From: Triglochin maritima
Lineage: Eukaryota > Streptophyta > Magnoliopsida > Alismatales > Juncaginaceae
Assembly (NCBI GenBank): GCA_963682175.1
Contig: OY821770.1
Location: forward strand, 19,436,501-19,500,500
DNA length: 64,000 nt
Direction: 5' to 3'
Under the pieces are notes generated by a model. It was not told the DNA's origin. It made no database searches and saw nothing but the letters and a program-made list of their open reading frames with translations. Both the position numbers and the translations under genes were made by a program. Below, one piece after another: positions 48,118 through 58,386 of the stretch. Every line of letters starts with the position of its first letter. The first letter of the stretch is position 1.

Positions 48118-48919
48118 AGGACAAAATTCCTGGTCCCTTTTTGAATGCCAACTCTGTCCACGGAAACCCGTGTCCTCGCCTTGTGCGTGAGCCGAGAGGT
48201 GACGGTGGGCGCGTTACGCGTGCTTGCCCAGGGACCGCCGTGTGGAAGAGTGTGGGTGTTCGGGACGCGTCACCTCCATGTATGGATCGTGACTAATATG
48301 ATGGATTGGTTTGACTCGTGTTTGAGTAGAAGCCTGAGGGATTGCGGATCCCATTGCTTCAGCGGGCACGCAACTGTCATTAGGTGAAGTGACTACCAGC
48401 CTGGATGACTACGGAAGCCGCTACCCTGCTTTTATAGCGGCGGAGTTGGTGTCTGCACGTAGAGCTCGATGACCCTGCGGAATTTGGTTCGGATCTGTCG
48501 ATTGTCTGGCCCTTGGTGTGGCGGATATGTTCGACTGGCCTTGATTGGCAGTGATTGCACGAGCCCGTGCGGCCTGTGGCGGCGGGAGGGCCCCTGTGTG
48601 GCAGCAGGGAGGATCGCACGTAGCCTGTGTGGTTGCGACGATGGACTGCCGATGATGTGTTCCGGCAAGTAGCTCAATTGGGCACCTATCGAGTGAGATA
48701 CCATGCGGTCTGTGTGGCGTCGGTGATGGACCGACCTGAGCGACGGCTCCGTTGGTGTGGTGGTGGACCACGATGTTTTCAGATCTGATTCTACCTGCGC
48801 GGAATTACGAACGCCTCCTCACCGATCCCTTGGCTTGTGTAGTCACGTGTGGGGATGTGTTGCGTATTGTCCGCTAGACCGTATGTGCCTACGGTAGGTC
48901 TCTACGGAGACCCGATGTT

Positions 48920-49098
48920 TGGACCGTGCGACCCGTGTGGCGGCGGCGATGCTGTGGACCGTGTGTCCTTTGTGGTACCGGTGGTTGTGGACCGTGCGGC
49001 CTGTGTGGCGACGGCGATGTTGCGGACCGTTGGGCCTGTGTGGCAGCGGTGACGATTGTAGACCGCGGGGCATGTGTGGTAGCGGGAACGATTGCAGG
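48920..49098. repeat. Minisatellite in X4, about five 34-bp units
   Basis: Units begin GGACCGTG and contain CTGTGTGGC-GCGG-like sequence ending GATGTTG. The Cys/Trp-rich frames here come only from this repeat. Confidence 0.8.
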
Positions 49099-49536
49099 AC
49101 GGATGTCCAGTTTTGCCCTTGTGGGAATGTTGTTTACTGCTTTGTATTTCATGCCATGCTATACTAGTATGATATGGCATATAGGTGAGCTTGTCATACG
49201 GGGTTTCCTTATGGAAACTCATACATTGTTGTTATGTTTATTTTCAGGATTGCGTTAGGTTCCGGCGGGTGGTGACTGAGGGAGATTGCACTTTGGGACT
49301 GGATCATGTTGTCTGTCTATTTTAGGTTGTCGTGATTACGTGTTTTATGTATTACGTATTCTTATGTAATCACTCTTTTGACAAACTCTTATGTAATATG
49401 GTGCAACAGATGTATTTGGGTATTTCTTTCAGTAATGTCCCCACTCTTGATGGTTTTATCCCCGTGTTTCTCTTGATTTTAAAAGTTTAAATTTTCCGTT
49501 GTTCGGGGATGTTACAGTTAGGATCCTAACATGAAA

Positions 49537-50540
49537 TCTTATGTTGGTTTTATGAAAACATAATAGTTAATGATGAGGTTAAAATTAACAGAGATCAAAT
49601 CAAACATACGAAACAAAATTACAAAGAATATGTATATCATAGACGAGAAAGAAAAAAACTTGTGAGTTATGAAAGTGTTATCCACAACAAGATTAAAACT
49701 ATCATGAATACATAAAGAGTCAAAATAAATAATAATAAAATTGTAACGTTTAGTAACCATCCCGTCCATATATCCCATAAAATTCTCTGTTATTGAATTA
49801 AAACCAAACTGAACAGAACTGTTCCAAGTCTATTAACAACAATTAGAACACGACTAGCCACCAAATGTGGGGGCAATTAACTCTCACGTAAACAAACCTT
49901 TTGAAAAAAAAATTGAAAGTCCTATAGGAAAAAAATAGCCATTCCAGATTTCCAAAATGAATTCTTAAACTTTTAAAGTAACAATAAAACACAAAGTGGC
50001 GGTTCCACGCACGTTCTGACTCCACTCTTGCACCTTTTCTCTATCTTAATCAAATTAGTCAAAAATAGAATATCAAGGGAACCGATCTGATTTATTCGAA
50101 TACACAGAATAAGTAAAGGCCCAAGTTAAGTAAATGATGACGAAAACCTTCCAACACCATACCAAGATTTGATCATATGAAAGATTCATGAGAAAACGAA
50201 AATGCATGAATCTATGACAAAAAAACAATTTGAAAAAGAATTGTAATGTAAAAGATTCCGTGTCATAATGTTGGTCTCAAAACCTTCAATAACTCTAATC
50301 TGAATCATGACCCAAATATAAAAGTAAAACATGTCTACAATATATATCCAAAACATACCACACGAGAAAGCATTTTAAAGAAGGTTGTACATTGAAGACC
50401 GAAAGGTAGAGTGCTTACCTTGGTTTATGCTTTACCAAGTGAACGGTTTATCTCAAGGATAAGGAAAAATTACTGCCGTGTTGAGAACTTACCAAGGTTC
50501 TAATCGATCCACACCCACGTCGATTGCAGAAGAAACCAAT
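49537..50540 (-). other. Internal W sequence between X3 and the right LTR
   Basis: AT-rich, no readable frame. It leads up to the primer-binding site of W at 50541 and so represents its leader and gag region in decayed form. Confidence 0.45.
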
Positions 50541-50554
50541 CGTGCTAATAACGT
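50541..50554 (-). other. Primer-binding site of W
   Basis: ACGTTATTAGCACG on the minus strand, close to the GTTATCAGCACG site seen in many plant copia elements, next to the right LTR. Confidence 0.6.
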
Positions 50555-50555
50555 A

Positions 50556-50815
50556 CCGTAAAACTTGGATTTCACCAATGCAAATGGAGAATTTGGGGTG
50601 AAAAAGTGATCTCTCCTTCTAAGGGATATCCAGACATCTTTATATTGACTTGTTAACGAGAGTTACACAAAACTAACGGTTGCTACATGGAGATAACGAA
50701 GATAATGGAGATCATGAGAGTTACAACACTACATAATGAATATGTTATATTACAAAAGTCTAATATAACATCCAATGGGAGGTGACTTATCCATCTTTTT
50801 GCGATTTCATAAAAA
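50556..50815 (-). repeat. 5' LTR of W, incomplete
   Basis: Follows 37551-37800 with small changes, then diverges after about 50815. The U3 part is missing or unrecognisable. Confidence 0.7.
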
Positions 50816-51430
50816 AAATTAAATGGAATTGAGAGAGGAATGAGAGAGAAAAAGGAGAGAGAGAAAGGATGAGAGAGATTAGAGAGGTGGAAATAGGTGA
50901 AAGGGAAAGGAAGCGAGAATAGAAAGTAGAAAAAGTGAGAGAAAAAAAACTGGAAATATGTTTTCTTAAATAGGTTAGGAAGGTTCTGTAAAATTTTGGT
51001 TTTCTCAGAGTGTTCAGGGGTTGTTCCACAAATTTCATAATTTTAATTAATTTCAATTAATTACAGGAGTATAACAGAAAATATAAGGAGTGCTATGATT
51101 TAAAAGCAAACTAGTATCAACCTAACCGATCAAACTTTTGAATGTCACCACAATAAATAGTCGAAAATTAGTGGAATAAACTAAGGTACATTCTAGGGGA
51201 ATATAGCAAAAAAAAACATTTATTTTTTTAGTGCAGTTCTCCATGACATTGATGTTCAATTCAAGGTATCAATGAATAAGAAATATTAGAATGAGACGTG
51301 GTCTCATTTTATAAAAGTGAGACTTCTCATTCATTTCTTACTATCCGACTATCAAATTGAAAATCCGATTGTTGGATTCAATTTGTCATATAAATTAAAC
51401 CTATGTTTCATAATTGAAGTGCATAAAAGG
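50816..51430. other. GA-rich and AT-rich flank
   Basis: 50820-50945 is a purine-rich GAGAGA run. 51270-51350 contains an imperfect inverted repeat (AATAAGAAAT...GAATGAG with CTCATTCATTTCTTA) around GAGACGTGGTCTCATTTTATAAAAGTGAGAC, which could be a small hairpin or miniature element. No gene was seen. Confidence 0.45.
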
Positions 51431-51441
51431 AGATCTGGGAT

Positions 51442-51981
51442 TCACCGACGGACATTACCCGTCGGTGTATATATCAATCCGTCGGTGGTATGATACACCA
51501 ACAGATATATATCCGTCAGAGTTACAGGGGTCCGTGTACAAGTACACCGACAGATGCACCGACGGACAAATGTCGTCGGAATAGTTTGTGGTGTCAATTT
51601 TCCAGCAATTTTTTTGTGGGTGATTTTCATTGGGGAGGATAACTACACTAGTCCGACGAAACTATCCGTCGGTGGAGGGACACCGATCAATAGATTCGTA
51701 GGTTGTTATCCGACGAATGAGAATATACACTGACGGATTTATACCGCCCCCCGCATGACTTTTAAGCAAAAACATACACTAACGGTTTACATCCGTCGGT
51801 GTAGGTCTCTCAGATTGGAAATTTTTATTCAACCAAAGTTATCCGTCAATGTTATTATTGGTTTCCGTCGGTGGTAGAAAACACCGACGGAAAGGTATAT
51901 TCGTCGGTCTTACGTTCCCTTGCACCGACGGATGCACCGACAAATATATATCCGTCGGTGTTGCCCATATTTCTAGTAGTG
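51442..51981. mobile_element. End of a second CACTA element
   Basis: Dense inverted CCGTCGGTG / CACCGACGG repeats from 51446 to 51960 and a terminal ATTTCTAGTAGTG at 51969-51981 match the CACTACTAGAAAT end of a common plant CACTA group. No matching opposite end was found, so this is a lone end or a deletion derivative. It belongs to a different CACTA family from 40307-44557. Confidence 0.75.
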
Positions 51982-51984
51982 GTG

Positions 51985-52496
51985 GTTCTGAAACATATAC
52001 TTCATTATATCATGATTTGAATCAAAATTGTACTTATGATGCAAATTTATATGAAATTTTTGTTGGGAAAAAGTTTCACGAGTCTTTGAACAACATGCCT
52101 ACTTTGTTGAACCACTTTACTAGTTTGTTGAATAAAAATGTGATGTAGTTGAATAAGAGTGTGATTTAGTTTCAAAACAAATGAAGTTCACTTTAATAAA
52201 ATGACATGATGTCTCAATCTATCACTTTCCCAAATGAGTAGAAGGATTTGGTTCTAGATATGTACAACTTCAGTGTCACCACAGGAAATACCGAATCTAC
52301 GTGTGGAAATGATGATCTTGATGGAATATGAGAGGTCCTTATCATTACTGCAATATTAATAGCGTAGCTGTGGGTCGTAGCTGTTTGTATGCAATCATTA
52401 GTGGTCCTTGGAGGACTTGACTACGGTGGATGACAAGAGCTAAATCTTCCCTGACGGGTTGATTTTTGGGATATTGACATTCCATGTTCTTTAGAT
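51985..52496. other. No gene recognised
   Basis: AT-rich sequence between the CACTA end and the Mutator-like element. An open frame crossing the CACTA end (51849-52148) has no recognisable domain. Confidence 0.4.
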
Positions 52497-52505
52497 ATAC
52501 CAAAT
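52497..52505. repeat. 9-bp target duplication ATACCAAAT (left)
   Basis: ATACCAAAT at 52497-52505 is repeated at 54446-54454. Nine bases is the typical Mutator-type duplication length. Confidence 0.85.
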
Positions 52506-52792
52506 GGAAAACGATTAGCGGACGCTAGCGTTCGGGACGCGCGCTTATGTGGTCAGCCCAGTCAGCAAACGCGTTTGAGTTGGCAGTCTCCACAGAAAAA
52601 ATTTATTTTTTATTTTATTCCTCGTTTCGTACAAATATCTACATCCCTCCATCCCTCATTAATGCGTCTCAAATCACTCATTTTCCATGAACATTTTGGC
52701 TCTCCTACACAGCACAGTAGACTTGTTATAAATCTCAACATGCGTCTTCCTTTTTCTTCCCTTCTCTTCTGTGGTCCTACCTCTGTGCTTTG

Positions 52793-53026
52793 ATGGAAAT
52801 CGTTCATGTGTCTTTCCAAGTGGAGCAGCCGACAAACGTTCCTAAGGAGGGGATGTATTTCCCCTCTTTCGAAGAAGCCCAAACATTTTACGTTGCTTAT
52901 GCCGATTCTTGTGGTTTTTGTGTTAAGAAAAGACATCACACCCGTTTGTTTGCTACCTCTGGGTCAGGTGTTAATGTGCTGGAACGAGATGCAATGGTGT
53001 CAAAGCTTCCGAGGATTTTGGCGTGA
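52793..53026 (+). pseudogene. FAR1-type DNA-binding domain fragment inside the MULE
   Basis: From ATG 52793 the frame reads MEIVHVSFQV, then VPKEGMYFPSFEEAQTFY and YADSCGFCVKKRHHTR. This pattern (P-x-GM-F-SFEEA-FY-YA-x-GF) is that of the FAR1/FHY3 DNA-binding region, which derives from Mutator-like transposases. The frame ends at 53026 after 77 codons, within the domain and long before any transposase core. It could be a remnant of the element's own transposase or a captured FAR1-related piece. Confidence 0.75.
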
Positions 53027-53055
53027 TGTTCTACTGTTAAAAGTTCAATCAGAAA

Positions 53056-53565
53056 GTTCTATGCTTTTGCGTATAATTCCACATATACAACAAACAAGAC
53101 CAAAGTCATCCTTAAGAATGTAGGAATGATCACATTCTTCTTCATTTTCTTCATGTACAGCAGTTGTATGTCTGTTCGGAATAAGAAGTCAGTCTATTCG
53201 GAATATGTTGTGTGTCTGTTCGGAATAAGAAGTCTGTCTGTTCGGATTAAGTGGTGTGTATGTTCGGAATACTTTCTGTTCCATTTCTGCACAAATTTTC
53301 AACATAATCTGGACAAACATTTTACATAAACTCGACAAACTTTTTACATAAACAAGACAAGTTTTCTACATAAACAAGACAATCTTTCTACATAAATAAT
53401 ACAAACTTTCTGTTCCGTTTCTGGACACACTTTCTATGCTTTTGCGTGTAATTCCACATATACAACAAACAAGACCAAAGTCATCCTTAAAAATGTAGGA
53501 ATGATCACATTCTTCTTCATTTTCTTCATGTATAACAGTTGTATGTCAGTTCGGAATAAGAAGTC
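53056..53565. repeat. Direct duplication of the minisatellite's leading edge
   Basis: About 135 bp from CTATGCTTTTGCGT to CAGTTGTATGTC occurs at roughly 53057-53190 and again at 53432-53565, nearly unchanged. Each copy leads into TCTGTTCGGAATAAG repeats. Confidence 0.85.
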
Positions 53566-54201
53566 TATCTGTTCGGAATATGTTGTGTGTCTGTTCGGAT
53601 TAAGTTGTGCGTCTGTTCGGAATAAGAAGTCTGTCTGTTCGGAATATGTTGTGTGTCTGTTCGGAATAAGAAGTCTGTATGTTCGGAATAAGAAGTCTTT
53701 CTGTTCGGAATAAGAAGTCTGTCTGTTTGGATTAAGTTGTACGTCTGTTCGGAATAAGAAGTCTGTCTGTTCGGAATATGTTGTGTGTCTGTTCGGATTA
53801 AGTTGTGCGTCTGTTCGGAATAAGAAGTCTGTCTGTTCGAAATATGTTGTTTGTCTGTTCGGAATATGTTGTTTGTCTGTTCGGAATATGTTGTGTGTCT
53901 GTTCGGAATAAGAAGTCTGTCTGTTCGGAATAAGAAGTCTTTTTGTTCGGAATAAGAAGTATGTCTGTTCGGAATAAGTAGTCTGTCTGTTCGGAATATG
54001 TTGTGTGTCTGTTCGGATTAAGTTATGTGTCTGTTCGGATTAAGTTGTGTGTCTGTTCGGAATATGTTGTGTGTCTGTTCGGATTAAGTTGTGTGTTTGT
54101 TCGGAATAAGAAGTCTGTCTGTTCGGATTAAGTTGTGCGTCTGTTCGGAATAAGAAGACTGTCTGTTCGGAATATGTTGTGTGTCTGTTTGGATTAAGTT
54201 G
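53171..54201. repeat. 22-bp minisatellite (TCTGTTCGGAATAAGAAGTC)n inside the MULE
   Basis: Units of TCTGTTCGG plus AATAAGAAGTCTG, AATATGTTGTGTG or ATTAAGTTGTGTG follow each other at 22 bp: a short block at 53171-53270 and a long one at 53545-54201. Three unit types alternate in runs, which shows local expansion. The open frames that cross it are by-products of the repeat. Confidence 0.93.
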
Positions 54202-54454
54202 ATCCAACCTAAAAGTTAAAAACAATATTTTATTATGATAAGTCTGGACTCTGCACGAATAAAGGGTCTGCACGCTGTCCTAGGGTCTGCACTATCTGTG
54301 TATTGGGAAAAGAATCGTTCAACCTAAAGAACCGGCGTTTTTAAGAAGACCAAAGCACGTGAAGAGAAATTTTGCTGACTGGACGCTGACTCAACACGTC
54401 CACGTAAGGCGCGTCCGTGACGCCCGCGTCCGTGTATAAGGACTCATACCAAAT

Positions 54455-56119
54455 CATCTGTAATTAATTTCTACCAATTATGTATGTCATATTACACTTC
54501 ATTTGATGTACATCTCCCTAAGACCGTGACTCGTATACTTAACCTAGAATTCCAACAAAGAAAATAGGAAACTTTTTTATAATTGATTTCAACTCCAGAA
54601 TCTATCATCTTCAATGGCATCTACCTCGAAGCTCAGAATTGCAGGAAATTTGGGATCACGTGAATAAGTATTATATTTTCAACTAAAGAGATTTAAGTCT
54701 AATATTTTGTTTAAGAGTTTCTGCGTAACCGCATAATATAATTTGGTGTTCTTGAATTTGAATTGGAAAAAACAATAACAAATTGATTACGACATTTTTC
54801 ACTGGCTAAAGTAGAAATTTCACTGAGGGGACTTAGTTATGATTCAAGATATATAATTTAAGGTAGTTAGTCTCGTTAAAAGATTTTCCCTGAATCATTA
54901 AAAAGTTTCACTAAATCTCATGCTAGCTAGTTATTTTGTAGACCCATTTATGAGAAGAAAAATAGTATTAATTCAATATTAAACTTAACATCGTCTGACA
55001 CGTGCTAATGACGTTAAACAATATGTATAGCAACATAAATATGCAAGCAATTTAAATTCTGAGCATATATGGATCGCACCAATTTAAAAAATATATATCT
55101 GAGGATAGATTAATAGAAAACCAGTTTTGTTATTTTACATTAGTATGCAAGAATAGAAACACCTTGAACAACGATAGAATGTAGTGTAAAACTAGAAATA
55201 ATCATTAAAATACCTAAAATAATTATATGTGTTTTTTGGAGGTTATAATTTTCAAAATACTTGAACCACAAAGGTTGTTTGGACAAGCACCTTTTAAGCG
55301 ATCATAATTGATGACCTTCTGACGTCCTTCATTTAACTACGAATATGTCACCTACATAATTGTGAACTAAATTTCTTCTGTAGCTATATGATTGGTTTGA
55401 TGAAGTGCACATCCACGTGCAACTATGAGAGTCAGCAAGGATCCCGATGTTGATAAAAGACCGTACCTTAATTAATTAGGTTACACACATGGCTAGATTA
55501 TAATCTATACCAGCTTTACAAATTATTGCAAATCTGTTTAAAACTGAACATTGTATATTTTAAGAAAAATTACGTATCTCGTGGATCCCAAATCTGTATT
55601 ATCTATTCAAAACTGAACGTATCATATTTTTCAGAATTCACCAAGATGTACGGTGGCATGCAACTTGGTATAGATTGTAACCGGACGAATTTACAGTGGC
55701 CTTTGAGAAATATAGATTGTAACCGGTCCCGGCGACATGCTTTGGTATTTGTGAACATACTACCCTTTCAAATCGAATTTGTTTTGAAGAATTTTTAACT
55801 CGCGCTAAATTTAAAAATGCAACTCCCTATTGCTGAGTTCGATCATTAGTCGTGGATATTCCATAATAAAAGTTATAACACTTAGACTTGCCCTTATCAG
55901 ATCTCTTGTAGAGTGTACTGACGTATTCTTTTGTTCAACAGGAGATTACCTTCAAAACAAAAGGTTAAATATCTTCCAAACCTTAAGTGAAAATGATACA
56001 ACTCAAGTTTCCAGGAATCGATAAAGCTCAAGATCAGTAGGCAATAGGCAGCAGAGAGATTAATTATATCAATGTTAGAAAAAAATATCCTACAGGCGCA
56101 TTACAAGAGACAATTAGAC
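54455..56119. other. AT-rich intergenic region
   Basis: No coding frame, transposon end or RNA gene recognised. A short ATG frame at 54614 (MASTSKLRIAG) ends quickly. This stretch includes the 3' side of the SAUR gene. Confidence 0.5.
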
Positions 56120-56506
56120 TCATATGCTAAGAATTAATAAATCATCAGCAACATGCTTCTCCAGAAGTAAGATAACATATTCGAGAAAAGTTGCACCACA
56201 AGTAAACTTTATCGGACCATCCCGAGCCCACCCAAACTCATCTTGTGAACGTTGAAGAAGCTCTTTGAATATGTTGCTCTTCAAGTAATCTAGTGGGACC
56301 TCGAACCTAAAACCATCAGAGGTATACACAGCAAAGTATCCTTTCTTAGCCACCTTTGTTGGTGCCTTCAAAGCTCCCTTGGACGAAGAAGAAGAAGAAG
56401 TATGGGACGACGTGGACGACGAAGATGATAGCACTGGAACTATCCCCTTTATCGTATTTGGAACGATAAGACTCTTGCATTTCCTTACCATCACAATGAG
56501 GCACAT
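56120..56506 (-). CDS. SAUR-family auxin-responsive protein
   Basis: A 128-residue intronless frame from ATG 56506. The C-terminal half matches the SAUR core: KKGYFAVYTSDGFRFEVPLDYL (residues about 54-75), FKELLQRSQDEFGW, then IKFTCGATFLEYVILLLEKH. An N-terminal MVRKCKSL-like segment and a Ser-rich stretch (about residues 27-42, from AGA/TCT-type codons) precede it. The length fits larger SAURs. A second in-frame Met at residue 6 could be the true start. Family members are small, unstable regulators of cell expansion; those studied inhibit PP2C-D phosphatases and so activate plasma-membrane proton pumps. The family role is known; the role of this copy is inferred. It is the only well-supported host gene in the window, with no break in the frame. 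An X solo LTR lies 425 bp upstream. Confidence 0.85.
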   Translation of the reverse strand: MCLIVMVRKCKSLIVPNTIKGIVPVLSSSSSTSSHTSSSSSSKGALKAPTKVAKKGYFAVYTSDGFRFEVPLDYLKSNIFKELLQRSQDEFGWARDGPIKFTCGATFLEYVILLLEKHVADDLLILSI

Positions 56507-56556
56507 CGGTATGGAGATCTTGTGGAGAAATTATGTAAAGATCTTAGAGTTGTACT

Positions 56557-56567
56557 TCATTTATATA
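56557..56567 (-). promoter_or_regulatory. Probable TATA box of the SAUR gene
   Basis: TATATATAAAT on the minus strand, about 51-61 bp upstream of the ATG, a suitable distance for a short 5' leader. Confidence 0.6.
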
Positions 56568-56569
56568 TA

Positions 56570-56925
56570 GTTCTTCCAAGATAGAAATTGTAAGAGAAAG
56601 AGTAAGTAGGAGATGTGGTGCAACCATAAATCATAGGTTTGTTGGTTGGGTGTTTCAAAGAAGATCTTTCGATGGAAGGTGGGGGACAACAGGGTGTACA
56701 TAAATGGGAGATCAAGAGGAGGTGATGAACAACACAACAGCTTGGGTGATGTTGACCAAGGCATGCAATCGTGTTCATGCAGCTGTAGCCTAGTATTGAT
56801 GTCCCAAGAGCAAGATGGTGATAGAGCTCCTGCGACCGTGTGAGGATCCTTCAATTAGTGTCGAGTTAAATAATGTAACATTGGTATCAGGATTTGCGAA
56901 GCTATTCTACATTTTTTTCGTGACG
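56570..56925. other. SAUR upstream region up to X2
   Basis: No gene recognised. This is the remaining ~360 bp of native upstream sequence between the SAUR TATA box and the X2 LTR. No TGTCTC auxin element was seen. Confidence 0.45.
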
Positions 56926-56930
56926 TTAAC
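56926..56930. repeat. Target-site duplication TTAAC of X2 (left)
   Basis: TTAAC at 56926-56930 is repeated at 59154-59158. Confidence 0.88.
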
Positions 56931-57594
56931 TGTGGGATCCTAATCCTAATTGGGTTTTGTTGGTGATTAGGTGGTGATTAGGGGGAATGGTGATGGATGG
57001 CTTGGATTGAAGATGGATGGATGGAGGGTTGAGATGGAGAGGAGATGAGATGTGTGGTGGAGATGGAAGGAAGGAAATGGATGGTGAGGATGTGTTTTGG
57101 GGAGATATTTAGGAGTTTTCCCTCTCTCTCTCCCTCTCGTTGCTCTCTCTCTCTCTCACTCGCGATTCTCTCTCTCTCATGCAGTGGTGCTCCGGTGAAG
57201 AAGAGGTGATCTCCGGCGAAGTCGAGTTCGGAGCCGTTGTGGTGGAGGTGAGTTGGTCGGTTGATAGCTCATCTCGTAGTTTCCGTTTTGGTTCTCTCTC
57301 TCTCTACCTAACTCGTGTTCTGTGGTCATGGTTGGGTGTTGGAGGTTGCCGGAGGTGGTGTTGTGGCTGTGGATCGTCGAGGAGGCGATTGATCGTCGTT
57401 TGGGCGCGAGGTTCGTCGACGGATCGTGATTTGGGGAGACGTGCTCGTGGAGGCGTCGTCGCGGTTCTTCAAAGGCTTCTTCAAGCCTTCCGGTATGTCA
57501 AGCTCGCTCACTTAATTATCGTGAGTATTTGGAAGTCGACGGTAGGCCTTTCGGCTCGTCGCGAGTAAATGTGCAGCAGTTTTCACTGCCTGAT

Positions 57595-58290
57595 CGGTCG
57601 ACCGGTTGGTGCAAACGGTCGACCGTTCGTGAAGAGAATTCGGGTTCTGCCTCAAATCGCCGAACGATGCCCTTGGGGCGGTCGACCGATCGTGCGTAGG
57701 AGGCAAGCCTGGTGAGATTCGGTCGACCGGGTCCCCTTTGCCGGTCGACCGTGTGCACCGTCATGGGTCGGATAGGGCGTTGACCATCTAAACGGTCGAC
57801 CGCCTCTATGACTTCGTCCGACCGTGACTTAAGTGGATGGAGTGGTCGGTTCGACCGAATGTGGTTTCGGTCGACCAGACCTGTGTGCTGAGCGTGGGGA
57901 ATGCTCTGCTGGAATTCGGTCGACCGAGGCGAGCTCGGCGTTCGATCGGATTCGTGGTGCGAGTAAGGGATTATTTTCTGGTGGGATTCGGTCGACCAAG
58001 AGTGCTCTGGTGTTCGACCGAATCCGTTGTAGAGTTGTGGGTTTTGTCCCTGGTGACTTTCGGTCGAACGGCCCCCCTTTGTCGTTCGACCGATTGGTCA
58101 TTTTGTTCGGTGAACCTGGGAGTTGACCATCTAAACGGTCGACCGATCCCTTGACTTTAGTTCGACCAAACGAGTGCGGTGGGTGGGAATCGGTCGACCG
58201 ATGGAGTGCCGGTCGATGCGATTGCCCTGTATTTGCTTGATTCGGTCGACCGGGACTTTTGGTTCGGTCGACCGTTTGTGTCCAGTTTTG
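57595..58290. promoter_or_regulatory. Box array in X2
   Basis: Among the densest arrays of exact CGGTCGACCG in the window. Close pairs include 57595/57616 (21 bp) and others with 12-base linkers (22 bp). It lies ~490 bp downstream of the likely TATA box and so in the predicted transcript. Confidence 0.78.
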
Positions 58291-58386
58291 CACTATGGAG
58301 GTGCTGTCGTTGTGGTCGTCCGTGTGGGGCGAGTGTGGTGCCGATGTTCTTCCGGCAAGTGTGCTAGGGTGCACGAGTGTTGCGGC

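Larger units (their letters stand above)
47038..49516 (+). mobile_element. X-family solo LTR 4 (X4), 2,479 bp
   Basis: Starts TGTGAGGACCCTAACC and ends ...GGGATGTTACA with perfect GTTAG duplications. In order: CT-rich promoter-like region (47241-47335), box array (47624-48117), a GC-rich region with 34-bp tandem repeats (48920-49098), the conserved GTTTCC-N4-GGAAAC repeat (49203-49218), and the common X tail TTTAAATTTTCCGTTGTT. The GC-rich open frames are repeat by-products; no coding gene is apparent. Confidence 0.87.
46084..49531 (-). mobile_element. X-family solo LTR 3 (X3), short form, split by X4
   Basis: Minus-strand LTR from TGTTAGGATCCTAAC (49531-49517) to ...GGGACGTTACA (46084). X4 with its GTTAG duplication is inserted about 10 bp inside its start. 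Without X4 it measures about 965 bp, half the size of X2 and X4, because the whole box array is absent. TATA-like sequence is at 46890-46897 (minus strand) and the conserved inverted repeat at 46358-46373. Flanks TGTAA (46079-46083) and TGAAA (49532-49536) may be a target duplication with one change. Confidence 0.78.
37549..50815 (-). mobile_element. Old copia retrotransposon W, broken by nested elements
   Basis: Terminal repeats at 37549-37922 and about 50556-50815 share long stretches (for example AATATAACATCCAATG and ACATCTTTATATT). Internal W sequence lies at 37923-40306, 44561-46078 and 49537-50555. The gaps are the CACTA element and the X3/X4 pair. A primer-binding site of the GTTATTAGCACG type next to the right repeat and a decayed reverse transcriptase on the minus strand set the direction. 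The right LTR is incomplete and no target duplication was found, so the outer limits are approximate. Confidence 0.7.
52506..54445 (+). mobile_element. Mutator-like element (MULE), 1,940 bp
   Basis: Long imperfect terminal inverted repeats of about 80 bp: the left end contains AGCGGACGC, GGACGCGCGCTTATGTGG and CAGTCAGCAAA. The right end, read in reverse, contains the matching blocks CACGGACGC, GGACGCGCCTTACGTGG and CAGTCAGCAAA. Perfect 9-bp duplications flank it. Inside are a FAR1-like domain start and a large 22-bp minisatellite instead of a transposase core, so the element is non-autonomous. Confidence 0.87.

Noticed and set aside
47184..49258. Several GC-rich open frames in X4 (and 57829-58425 in X2) as protein genes
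   Set aside because: They overlap on both strands, follow the repeat units, and match no known domain; they are by-products of LTR composition.
31865..49531. Similar TGTTAGGATC starts of Y (31865) and GTTAGGATCCTAACA of X3 (49517) as evidence of common origin
   Set aside because: Similarity stops after about 10 bases, and the two are opposite ends of their LTRs when direction is taken into account.
53171..54201. Regular 22-bp repeats resembling a CRISPR array
   Set aside because: Units follow one another directly without unique spacers, the sequence is plant nuclear, and the block lies within Mutator-like ends.
54614..54670. MASTSKLRIAG start as a copia gag
   Set aside because: The frame ends after a few codons and no following gag motif is seen.
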